This document shows positions 46,818-54,735 of a DNA stretch of 64,000 nucleotides, piece after piece. The stretch is from Chitinophaga pinensis (GTDB lineage: Bacteria; Bacteroidota; Bacteroidia; Chitinophagales; Chitinophagaceae). Location of the stretch: positions 248,001 to 312,000 of the forward strand of contig NZ_VOHS01000002.1 of assembly GCF_007896845.1 (NCBI RefSeq), read 5' to 3'. The first letter of the stretch is position 1. The number at the start of each line of letters is the position of its first letter. The notes beneath the pieces are model-generated. The model ran no database searches and was not told where the DNA came from. It saw only the letters and a program-made list of their open reading frames with translations. Position numbers and translations under genes: made by a program.

Positions 46818-47783
46818 TTATTTTTTTGCTCGTAGTGATACCATCTTATCATTGATCCTTATGTCCAGGTTGAGTGCCTGGCTGATCATCTCCATTGTGT
46901 GTGCCAGTGATTGGTCGGTCATGTCCGCTGTAATGACATTATTTAGAATAGCGGTATCTTCCAGGTTGATCTTAACTTCGAACTTCTTTTCTATCTTTTG
47001 TATAACACTATGCATACTGGCATCATTAAATGCCATATCGTACTCAGTGCCATTTATAAACTCGTGTATGTCTTTCCGTGATGGATGTACATTGACTACG
47101 GATGCTTTCTTTTCAGAATACACGATACTTTCATTGGTATGTACGACCTGCTTCCGGGTCGCATCTGAACCGACTACCACAGCGCCGGTCAGCACAGATA
47201 TAGACACTTCTCCCTGTTCATTACTACGAATATTAAAGCTGGTGCCCAATACTTGTGTGGTCAATGATCTGCAGCTGACAATAAACGGTCGTTTCACATC
47301 TTTACTGACCTCAAACAGGGCTTCTCCTTCCAGCGTAACGGTACGTTCATTGTCTTGAAACTTTGCGGGAAAGATCAGTTTACTGTTCCCTTTCAACCAT
47401 ACGATACTACCATCTGACAGGATCTGTTTTGTAATGTATCCTTTGCTGTTATAAGCATAAGTCGTTCTATGTGGTGCGACAACATCCAGAATACTTTTAC
47501 GGCAGATATAACCTGTCAGTACAATAGCTGCTATACCTGCGGCGATGGCCAGTGTACGTTTATAGCTGACAATACGTGCTGTCTCAGGCGGCTCCTGTAT
47601 ACGTCGGGTCAGCTGACTGAACATCGCTTCTCTGGATGCTGACAATGCTTCTTTATCCAGACTTTCAAATGCGGTCTTATCCTCCATAGCATCCAGCCAG
47701 CCTTCGAGGCGTTCTATTTCCTGTTGATTGAGGAGGCCTTGGGTATATCTGTCCAGTAGATGTTTAAATTCCTTGTGATCCAT
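46818..47783 (-). CDS. FecR family anti-sigma/sigma regulator
   Basis: A 321-residue inner-membrane regulator. A short cytosolic N-terminus (HKEFKHLLDRYTQGLL) is followed by one membrane helix (TLAIAAGIAAIVLTGYI, about residues 76-93) and the periplasmic FecR domain (QILSDGSIVWLKGNSKLIFP ... EGEALFEVSKD), then a C-terminal STN-like part (LEDTAILNNVITADMTDQSL, here shortened). It receives the signal from the SusC-like transporter and controls the ECF sigma factor encoded 95 bases upstream. Confidence 0.94.
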   Translation of the reverse strand: MDHKEFKHLLDRYTQGLLNQQEIERLEGWLDAMEDKTAFESLDKEALSASREAMFSQLTRRIQEPPETARIVSYKRTLAIAAGIAAIVLTGYICRKSILDVVAPHRTTYAYNSKGYITKQILSDGSIVWLKGNSKLIFPAKFQDNERTVTLEGEALFEVSKDVKRPFIVSCRSLTTQVLGTSFNIRSNEQGEVSISVLTGAVVVGSDATRKQVVHTNESIVYSEKKASVVNVHPSRKDIHEFINGTEYDMAFNDASMHSVIQKIEKKFEVKINLEDTAILNNVITADMTDQSLAHTMEMISQALNLDIRINDKMVSLRAKK

Positions 47784-47878
47784 CAGTATCTGAGGCTTGT
47801 TTTAGTGTACGACAGCAGCACCTTGCTATATATATGTAAACTGAGAAAGACGAAACACCTACTGCAAACCAAAAAAAT

Positions 47879-48400
47879 CTAAAAAAGCCAGAAATATTCC
47901 CGGAAAGCCAGTCTCAGATGCTTCAGGGCTTTGGTCAGATGGTTTTCCACCGTTTTGTGAGAGATATTAAGGGCAGCGGCGATGTCCTGAATGGAGCGGT
48001 GTTCATTCCGGCTCATCCGAAATACCTGCTGGCATTTTTCGGGCAGGCGGGAGACTTCTTTTTCCACTGCATTTGCCAGATCGGCATAGGTCATGTACTC
48101 TTCATTCGAATTGTCCTGTAATTGCTCATTATAGCGGGAAAAAGCACCCGCATAGGTTTTCCGTACCTTATCGGCTTTCATGTAATTGAAGATCTGGTAT
48201 TTAACAGCCGTATAAAGATATGCAGAGAGTGTTTGTGTCAGCTGTAGCTCTGCCCGTCTGTTCCAGAGGGAGAAGAATACCTCCTGAACAATTTCTTCCG
48301 TTATTTCCTTTGATTTCAGGCGATTATACACATAGGCATATAATAGTGGCCAGTACTTGTTATAAATGCACTCGTAGGCGGCCATGTCACCTGTCTGCAA
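47879..48400 (-). CDS. ECF sigma-70 family sigma factor, start uncertain
   Basis: A 173-residue sigma factor as far as the TTG at 48400. Region 2 is seen in YNKYWPLLYAYVYNRL and IVQEVFFSLWNRR, region 4 in CQQVFRMSRNEHRSIQDIAA and ALNISHKTVENHLTKALKHL. It should direct RNA polymerase to the susC operon after release by the FecR protein. In the same frame the family-like residues YDDAELTDL continue upstream of the TTG, with no ATG before a stop at 48482-48484. So translation likely begins at a rare codon (e.g. ATT at 48448) or the true start is lost to a sequence error. Confidence 0.9.
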   Translation of the reverse strand: MQTGDMAAYECIYNKYWPLLYAYVYNRLKSKEITEEIVQEVFFSLWNRRAELQLTQTLSAYLYTAVKYQIFNYMKADKVRKTYAGAFSRYNEQLQDNSNEEYMTYADLANAVEKEVSRLPEKCQQVFRMSRNEHRSIQDIAAALNISHKTVENHLTKALKHLRLAFREYFWLF

Positions 48401-48620
48401 CAGGTCAGTTAACTCTGCATCATCATATGTATTTAAATTTCTGATAATGTAGATTTTTAGCGATCCGAAACTTGGTTGATACTATAAACTAACAAAAAAA
48501 AGTAAAGAAATCATAGCACAAACTGAAAATATTCTCTATTTCCCATCAAAAACTACTACTTCTAAGTAAGTCACTACAACATGCATTCAACAGAAATATG
48601 GAAATTTGCTACTATACAGG

Positions 48621-48655
48621 CATAAAAAAAGACGGTAACAGGTGTTACCGTCTTT
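48621..48655 (-). terminator. Intrinsic terminator after the 48682-50190 gene
   Basis: A 13-bp stem (48628-48640 with 48643-48655, core GACGGTAACA / TGTTACCGTC) followed by T7 when read on the minus strand. Confidence 0.88.
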
Positions 48656-48681
48656 CCATATAAGCTGGTGCTCAGGCACAT

Positions 48682-50190
48682 TTAGAAGTCGATCTTCGCA
48701 AAACAGATATAATTCCTGTTGATGCAGGGAATCAGTACCGAACGGGAGCTGATCTGCTTACCATAACGCGGCATCCATGTAAACCCTTTATCCAGATTAC
48801 GGAGGGTCGGCTTACGGCTGCTCTTACCATCAGGTTGTACACTATTATCTGTGATCATGAAATTACGTCTGTCCAGTTCGTTGTAGAGGAAACGTAGTTC
48901 GCTGCCGATGTTGACCATCATATAAGACAGATACAGGTCAGAACCATCGTCATACTGGCTTTTATGTACGAAATTGCTCCACAGCAGGTTACCTTCATTA
49001 TCCAGCGACAGTACGGCTACGTTGTCATAGTGATAACGGTCCTGAGAATTATAGTTATTATACCAGGGATTGTAGTAGAAAGGAGAGTAAGGAGAATAAT
49101 AGTATGGCGTGTACATACCATAAGGGCCATACATATAATTCCAGCGGTTCCACGGTTGTGTACGGGAAGTGGTGTAGTAGGACTCCGCTGTTACGAGGAA
49201 GCCGCCATCTTTGGTATTGATGATCTTACGAATGAAGTAATCATTGAATGCAGCGCTTGTGGAGGCATCTCCTTTGGCATTTGACTTCAGTTCCGGCGTA
49301 AAGGTCACTTCCTTTTCGAACAGTTTCTGATTCTGGCCGTAATTGTACTTGCTAACGTACAGGCCCTCCACATTTCCTCTCTTCTGTTTATAATAAAAGG
49401 CGGTCACCAGTACATTATTGGCGTTATTATCCACCTTCATCTTCACTTCGTCGAGCAACTGTGTTTTAAGCTCCATAGGCACATAACTAAAGGAATCCAC
49501 CACTGCTCTTTTCACAATCAGGCTGCCACTGACAATATAATCTCTGTTACTGGTACGTTCAAGTTTGTTGAACAGCAGATCACCTCCATTGGTCAGGTTA
49601 AAATTGCTGAGGAAGATCCTTTTATTTTCCATCGGCAATGATACCCTCGCATTATTGATCAGCTGAAAGGAGCTATCATAAAGGAAGGTATAGAAGACAT
49701 TATCGTTTTCCTTATCCTGATTGATCTTGTAGACCATGATACGGTTTTTGTCTTCCGAATATTCTACAGAATAGACCTTATTGTCTTTGGTATAGAATCC
49801 GATGCGGGTAGAATCCACCATTACCGGTGCGCCGGTGAAATTGGCAGTACCATCCATCGTAGCACAGAAGCTGTATACAGCGTCCTTACGCTGGAACTGG
49901 TATATCATAAATACCTTGTCAGCATAGTTGATAAAATCTACACTGATCAGCTTTTTAGGCAGGAAATCAAGTTTCACCCTGTTTTTGAGTTGCAGGGCAT
50001 TGTCATAGATAGAAATGGCATAGTCTCCCCTATCACTCTTGTACACCATGATGTTCCCTGACACCTTGCCGATGATTTCGAATTCCGTGCTTTTGTAATC
50101 GTCTCTTTCCAGGTCTGTATAGGTGACTTTCTGAGCCATGACAGCCCCACTCCATAACACCAGTAAAGCATAGAGATATAGAATGCGCAT
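48682..50190 (-). CDS. Secreted hypothetical protein
   Basis: A protein of about 502 residues with a signal peptide (ILYLYALLVLWSGAVMAQ) and no recognised domain. Beta-rich segments (e.g. GNIMVYKSDRGDYAISIYDN) suggest a propeller-like fold. A tyrosine- and asparagine-rich stretch (YGMYTPYYYSPYSPFYYNPW, about residues 379-398) interrupts it. The ATG at 50190 fits the signal better than the one at 50214. It ends at its own terminator and is divergent from the TIGR01777 oxidoreductase gene. Confidence 0.7.
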   Translation of the reverse strand: MRILYLYALLVLWSGAVMAQKVTYTDLERDDYKSTEFEIIGKVSGNIMVYKSDRGDYAISIYDNALQLKNRVKLDFLPKKLISVDFINYADKVFMIYQFQRKDAVYSFCATMDGTANFTGAPVMVDSTRIGFYTKDNKVYSVEYSEDKNRIMVYKINQDKENDNVFYTFLYDSSFQLINNARVSLPMENKRIFLSNFNLTNGGDLLFNKLERTSNRDYIVSGSLIVKRAVVDSFSYVPMELKTQLLDEVKMKVDNNANNVLVTAFYYKQKRGNVEGLYVSKYNYGQNQKLFEKEVTFTPELKSNAKGDASTSAAFNDYFIRKIINTKDGGFLVTAESYYTTSRTQPWNRWNYMYGPYGMYTPYYYSPYSPFYYNPWYNNYNSQDRYHYDNVAVLSLDNEGNLLWSNFVHKSQYDDGSDLYLSYMMVNIGSELRFLYNELDRRNFMITDNSVQPDGKSSRKPTLRNLDKGFTWMPRYGKQISSRSVLIPCINRNYICFAKIDF

Positions 50191-50343
50191 TATGTAAAAT
50201 TTAAAAGGTTGCAAGTTTAGGATACTGAATTAACGGTAAATGGCTATAATTCATTGTGAAACAATCTCAGGAAAACGTGGAGCATTCCTGTATGTTGATA
50301 CTAAAATACGTAATTAGGGCGTATGAATACGCAGGGCTGCGGT

Positions 50344-50371
50344 AATTCGTCATTCTCAATTCGTAATTTCT
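50344..50371. repeat. 7-bp-period intergenic array upstream of the TIGR01777 gene
   Basis: Units AATTCGT, CATTCTC, AATTCGT, AATTTCT in exact 7-bp register, 27 bases before the ATG at 50399. On the coding strand the unit AATTCGT equals that of the array before nuoH read in its own sense. Confidence 0.58.
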
Positions 50372-50398
50372 AGCCCTGAATGATGTAATTTTACTGTT

Positions 50399-51328
50399 AT
50401 GGATACGGTCTTAATTACCGGCGGCACGGGTCTCGTGGGCCGGGTACTTACAAAACTGCTTACAGAGGTAGGTTATAGGGTCATAATTCTGAGCCGCCGC
50501 GCGGGACAGGACAATGATAATGAGCTTGTCAGTTATGCCCAGTGGGACCTGGCAAGACAGACTATTGATGAAACAGCTATACAACAGGCTGATTACATCG
50601 TACATCTGGCCGGAGCCAATGTAGCTGATAAACGCTGGACGGCTGCCCGTAAGAAGGAAATCATGAACAGCCGTACGCAAAGTGCTGCGCTTTTATATAA
50701 GGCACTGGAGAAGTATCCAAATAAGGTCAAAAAAGTGATCAGCGCTTCCGGTGCCGGTTATTATGGAGAAGATAAAGGCGGACCAGCCTTTACAGAAAAA
50801 GACCCTCCTGCCGATGATTTTCTGGGTACTACCTGTATTGCCTGGGAGAACGCGATCCTGAAAATGCAGGAGTTGGGGAAGAAGGTGGTCATCTTTCGTA
50901 CAGGGATTGCCCTCAGCCTTGCCGGCGGCGCCCTGAAAGAATTCTATAAACCCTTACAATTGGGCTTTGCCACTATCCTTGGTAACGGAGAACAATATGT
51001 CAGCTGGATCCACATACATGATCTGGCACGTCTGTACCTCAGTGCGATTGTCAATCATGATCTGGAGGGTATATATAACGCTGCAGCGCCACACCCTGTA
51101 CAGAATAAGGAACTGGTGATGACCATGGCGCAGGAAGCGAAAGGCAAGAGCTTCATTTCTGTACATGTGCCCACATTCGCCCTTAAACTGGCTTTAGGTG
51201 AGATGAGTGTAGAAGTACTTAAAAGCTGCCGTTTATCGCCTGCCAGAATACAGGAAACGGGCTTTGTATTCTCTTATCCGGATATTCGCAGTGCGATGGA
51301 AAAGATATTTCAGGAGAAAGAAGGTTAG
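50399..51328 (+). CDS. TIGR01777 family NAD(P)-dependent oxidoreductase (YfcH-like)
   Basis: A 309-residue extended short-chain-dehydrogenase-type protein. The Rossmann glycine motif is VLITGGTGLVGRVL; the sugar-epimerase-like core has VHLAGANVADKRW and an ISASGAGYYGED segment, and the C-terminal half ends with the DUF1731-type domain (CRLSPARIQETGF). The family is widespread, with cell-division-linked members, but its reaction is not defined. It converges with pabB, whose stop is 15 bases away. Confidence 0.93.
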   Translation: MDTVLITGGTGLVGRVLTKLLTEVGYRVIILSRRAGQDNDNELVSYAQWDLARQTIDETAIQQADYIVHLAGANVADKRWTAARKKEIMNSRTQSAALLYKALEKYPNKVKKVISASGAGYYGEDKGGPAFTEKDPPADDFLGTTCIAWENAILKMQELGKKVVIFRTGIALSLAGGALKEFYKPLQLGFATILGNGEQYVSWIHIHDLARLYLSAIVNHDLEGIYNAAAPHPVQNKELVMTMAQEAKGKSFISVHVPTFALKLALGEMSVEVLKSCRLSPARIQETGFVFSYPDIRSAMEKIFQEKEG

Positions 51329-51343
51329 CAGGAATAGCAGGCG

Positions 51344-52582
51344 TTAACCCGCAAGTATTTTCTTCATAGCTTCTGCCTTTAAGAGGCATTCTTCCCATTC
51401 TTTTACGGGATCAGCATAGTAGGTGATGGCGGAACCGGTTGTAAAGGACAGGTATCGGCTGCCGGCATTGTATAATATACTGCGGATCACCACATTAAAA
51501 TCAAAGTCGCCTTCCGGTGTAATGTAGCCCAGTGCACCGGAGAATAGTCCTCTGCGGGACTTTTCGTATTGCTCTATCAGTTGTAATACACTCAGTTTAG
51601 GCGCGCCTGTCATAGACCCCATTGGGAATGCCTGACGGATCACTTCTGTAAAAGGCATACCTGCTTCCGGTATAGCCCTTACCGTAGAGATCATGTGATG
51701 TACCTGTGCAAAAGAATAGATCCCGAACAATTCCGTCACTTCCACACTGCCACGTTGAGCCGTATGAGAAAGGTCATTACGTACCAGATCAACCACCATC
51801 ACATTTTCCGCCCTTTCCTTACTGTTCTGCTGCAATTCTTTGCGACGTTCTTCATCCGCTACCGGATTATCCGCACGTCTGATCGTTCCTTTGATAGGCT
51901 GGGAGATGACTTCCTGCCCATGCTTCTGCATGAAACGTTCGGGACTGGAACAGGCCATATACAGGTCATTGGTACGGTAATAGGCCGCAAAAGGAGAAGG
52001 CGAAACCTTATTCAGTTTTTCAAACAGTGAGAGCGGATCAACAATGATATCTTCTATAAAATTCTCACGACAGAAGTTCACTTCATAACAATCACCACGA
52101 TGGATATGGTCCTGCAGACCTCTTACTGCGTCCAGGTATTGTTGTTTATCAAGGTGTGCCTGCACAGTACCATGGGGCGTATGCGGTGTTACATGTACTG
52201 ACATCGCAGTGCATTGTGCATAAATATCCCTTGCCGCGTTTTCGTCCATATCCCATCCTCCTATACGTACTTCGTGACCACTTAAAAGCATGATAATACG
52301 CGGCCGGAAGAAGAACAGATCCGGGAAGTTGATACCGTCTTTGTTATGGGAAGATAAGCCCGGGAAGGTCTCATTTTTGAGATCATAGGCAAGGTGGCCA
52401 AAGAGCCAGTCCTTATGGGTCTGATGGTACTGAAGTAAAGAGGAAAAGGCATTACCGGCCTGACAGGAAAGCGTATCCAGCGCATCTGCGGCCAGCATAG
52501 CTTCGTTTTGGTGATAGATGGAAGCGTAGTTGTTATTATCCAAAAAACAGCAAATGTTGAACTGGTTGCTCCAATTCAACAT
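51344..52582 (-). CDS. pabB: Aminodeoxychorismate synthase component I
   Basis: A 412-residue chorismate-binding enzyme (anthranilate synthase component I family). Active-site motifs are QPIKGTIRRADNP and FPMGSMTGAPKLSVLQLIE, and the C-terminus has VRSILYNAGSRYLSFTTGSA, cut here to SFTTGSAITYYADP. PabB makes 4-amino-4-deoxychorismate for folate with glutamine from a PabA partner, which is not in the window. Its length and single-domain layout fit PabB better than TrpE (about 500). Confidence 0.88.
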   Translation of the reverse strand: MLNWSNQFNICCFLDNNNYASIYHQNEAMLAADALDTLSCQAGNAFSSLLQYHQTHKDWLFGHLAYDLKNETFPGLSSHNKDGINFPDLFFFRPRIIMLLSGHEVRIGGWDMDENAARDIYAQCTAMSVHVTPHTPHGTVQAHLDKQQYLDAVRGLQDHIHRGDCYEVNFCRENFIEDIIVDPLSLFEKLNKVSPSPFAAYYRTNDLYMACSSPERFMQKHGQEVISQPIKGTIRRADNPVADEERRKELQQNSKERAENVMVVDLVRNDLSHTAQRGSVEVTELFGIYSFAQVHHMISTVRAIPEAGMPFTEVIRQAFPMGSMTGAPKLSVLQLIEQYEKSRRGLFSGALGYITPEGDFDFNVVIRSILYNAGSRYLSFTTGSAITYYADPVKEWEECLLKAEAMKKILAG

Positions 52583-52654
52583 TTGCTGTTTAAATAAGTT
52601 TGGATCATTAACCGGGAAACCGTAAAATATCCTGATAATGCTTGCTTTTAATGC

Positions 52655-53116
52655 TTAGAAATCGTCGTCGTCATCGTCAAATCCACCTCTGTCGTTGAAC
52701 AGACCCATATCTTTGAATTCGTCGTCAATGCCCAGATCATCATCATCGTCTGCACTTTTCTTGCCAGGACGACCACGTTTGCTCTTAGGTTTAGGCATGT
52801 CGAATTCTTCGAAATCAGGATCATAGTCCTCGTCATCGCTTTTGCCCCAACTATCATCATCATCATCCAGATCCATATCATCCTCCTCTTCTACATCATC
52901 CTCCTCATCATCATCACCTTTCTTTTTGGACTTTGAAGCCGACTTATCTGATTTTTTAGAAGCAGCAGACTTACGGGGAGTTTCCTCCTCATCCAGATCT
53001 TCATCATCGTCCTCCTCTTCCTTCTTAGGCTTACTAGCAGCTTTAGGCGCTGCTTTCGTAGTCTTTGGAGAACTAGTCTTTTTGGTCTCTTTTTCGTTAT
53101 CAGATTTTGATTTCAT
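52655..53116 (-). CDS. Low-complexity acidic/lysine-rich hypothetical protein
   Basis: A 153-residue protein almost entirely of Asp, Glu, Lys and Ser. The N-terminal third is basic and alanine/lysine-rich (SPKTTKAAPKAASKPK), the rest alternates poly-acidic runs (EEEDDDEDLDEEE, DDDDDLGIDDE) with a basic KSKRGRPGKKS patch that contains an AT-hook-like RGRP. It is expected to be disordered and could bind DNA or act as a histone-like tail. The neighbours are pabB and purA on the same strand. Confidence 0.72.
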   Translation of the reverse strand: MKSKSDNEKETKKTSSPKTTKAAPKAASKPKKEEEDDDEDLDEEETPRKSAASKKSDKSASKSKKKGDDDEEDDVEEEDDMDLDDDDDSWGKSDDEDYDPDFEEFDMPKPKSKRGRPGKKSADDDDDLGIDDEFKDMGLFNDRGGFDDDDDDF

Positions 53117-53216
53117 AATAGGTTCACTTAAGTCTTTAGCGTATTTCTTTTGCGTAAAGTTTTAACAGTTTTTTGTATTAGCCAAATTTTTTTTGCCGAT
53201 TTTTTTCCGTAATTTT

Positions 53217-54515
53217 TTAAGCATTTTCCTGCTCTAAAATCTGATCACGGCCCGGTCCATTTGATACAAATTTCACTGGTACCTGCAGATAATTCTCTAC
53301 TGCTTTTACGAATAATTTCATCTCGGCAGGCAATTCATTGAAATGCTTGCTTTTGGCTGCTGTTTCATCGCTCCAGCCTTTATGTTGTTCCCAGACAGGT
53401 TTAACTTCTGTTTCGTTCAGCTGATAAGGCATTGCTTTTGTCTGCTGACCATTGATTTCGTATGCAGTACATGCATATACTTCATCGAAAGCGTCGAGTA
53501 CGTCGCTTTTGGTCATTACCAGCTGTGTAACACCACTCAGCATACAGGTATAATTCAGGGCCACCAGGTCAATCCAGCCACAACGACGTGGACGGCCGGT
53601 AGTAGCGCCAAACTCATTACCTTCTGCACGCAGTTTTTCACCGGTTGCATCATGCAGTTCTGTAGGGAATGGTCCACTACCTACACGGGTACAATAAGCT
53701 TTGGTTACACCGATCACTTCTTTTATCCATTTTGGTGCTACACCCAGACCGGAACATACGCCGGCGGAGATAGTACTGGAAGAAGTAACGAACGGATAAG
53801 TACCGAAATCCACATCCAGCATGCTACCCTGTGCTCCTTCAGCCAGGATTTTCTTGCCAGCCTGCAGTTTTTCGTTGATGAAGTATTCTCCATTCACGAT
53901 GTTCATCTGCTTCAGGTAAGTTACCGCATCAAAGAACTCAGCTTCCCACTCAGCGATGTCTTTCGCAATTTCAGCTTTGATCTCTGCAGAGAAATCATAA
54001 CCTGCCAGCAGGTGCTGATGTTTCTCTTTCAGTTTGGCATAACGCTCGTTAAAATCGCTACGCAGCACATCACCCACTCTCAGACCATTACGGCCTGTTT
54101 TATCCATATATGCAGGTCCGATACCTTTCAGGGTAGAACCGATCTTTTCGGCACCTTTAGACAATTCTGAAGCCTTGTCAAGGGCACGGTGAGAAGGAAC
54201 GATAATATGTGTTCTTTCCGCAATAAAAAGGTTCTTTTTCAGATCTACGCCAAGGGCAGTGATCTTATCACATTCCTTTTTAAAAGTAACAGGGTCCAGT
54301 ACCACGCCATTACCGATCAGGTTAATGGTATTTTTATGGAACACACCTGAAGGAATCGTATGTAATACTACCTTCTGGCCATCCACATATAAAGTATGCC
54401 CTGCGTTGGGTCCACCCTGAAAGCGGGCTATGACATCGTATTTACCTGCGAAATAATCCACAATCTTTCCTTTGCCTTCATCGCCCCACTGTAGGCCCAG
54501 CAAAACATCTACCAT
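53217..54515 (-). CDS. purA: Adenylosuccinate synthetase
   Basis: A 432-residue enzyme joining IMP and aspartate with GTP to form adenylosuccinate, the first step from IMP to AMP. Motifs GLQWGDEGKGKIVDYFA, FQGGPNAGHTLYVDG, EGAQGSMLDVDFGTYPFVTS and ATTGRPRRCGWIDLVAL are intact. The length matches the family. Upstream lie a heptamer array and a possible -7 element (54548-54555). Confidence 0.97.
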   Translation of the reverse strand: MVDVLLGLQWGDEGKGKIVDYFAGKYDVIARFQGGPNAGHTLYVDGQKVVLHTIPSGVFHKNTINLIGNGVVLDPVTFKKECDKITALGVDLKKNLFIAERTHIIVPSHRALDKASELSKGAEKIGSTLKGIGPAYMDKTGRNGLRVGDVLRSDFNERYAKLKEKHQHLLAGYDFSAEIKAEIAKDIAEWEAEFFDAVTYLKQMNIVNGEYFINEKLQAGKKILAEGAQGSMLDVDFGTYPFVTSSSTISAGVCSGLGVAPKWIKEVIGVTKAYCTRVGSGPFPTELHDATGEKLRAEGNEFGATTGRPRRCGWIDLVALNYTCMLSGVTQLVMTKSDVLDAFDEVYACTAYEINGQQTKAMPYQLNETEVKPVWEQHKGWSDETAAKSKHFNELPAEMKLFVKAVENYLQVPVKFVSNGPGRDQILEQENA

Positions 54516-54547
54516 AAGAGTTGATATTGATTTTTGAAAACGAAGAG

Positions 54548-54555
54548 CAAAACTA
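54548..54555 (-). promoter_or_regulatory. Candidate -7 element before purA (TAGTTTTG)
   Basis: The minus-strand octamer TAGTTTTG fits TAnnTTTG and lies about 33 bases before the purA start. The expected -33 TTTG is absent because the heptamer array occupies that place. Confidence 0.35.
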
Positions 54556-54560
54556 AGAAA

Positions 54561-54595
54561 GAATTAGGAATTAGGAATTAGGAATTAAGAATTAG
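54561..54595. repeat. 7-bp tandem repeat GAATTAG x5 upstream of purA
   Basis: Five contiguous heptamers: GAATTAG three times, GAATTAA once, GAATTAG once. It is the most perfect of the 7-bp-period arrays. It lies about 45 bases before the purA start codon. Confidence 0.9.
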
Positions 54596-54640
54596 CTGGC
54601 TTAAAGGGACATTATTACTGAATTCCAGTCATGAATATAC

Positions 54641-54674
54641 AAAAAAGAACTGCCGGCACAATAGTCCGGCAGTT
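54641..54674 (-). terminator. Intrinsic terminator after the RelA/SpoT gene
   Basis: A 9-bp stem AACTGCCGG / CCGGCAGTT (54648-54656 with 54666-54674), followed on the minus strand by a short C then T6. It lies about 60 bases after the stop of the (p)ppGpp synthetase gene. Confidence 0.83.
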
Positions 54675-54687
54675 AATTATATTGAAG

Positions 54688-54729
54688 TTCCTGAATATTA
54701 ATTCCTGATCCTCAGTTCCTGATTCCTGA
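54688..54729. repeat. 7-bp-period array near the RelA/SpoT stop
   Basis: Six units in exact register: TTCCTGA, ATATTAA, TTCCTGA, TCCTCAG, TTCCTGA, TTCCTGA. It sits between the stop of the RelA/SpoT gene (54736) and the terminator, so it would be in that gene's 3' untranslated region. Confidence 0.65.
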
Positions 54730-54735
54730 CTGGCA

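Noticed and set aside
53343-54170. Long plus-strand frame (275 codons) opposite purA
   Set aside because: Cysteine/phenylalanine-rich antisense shadow of a highly conserved gene.
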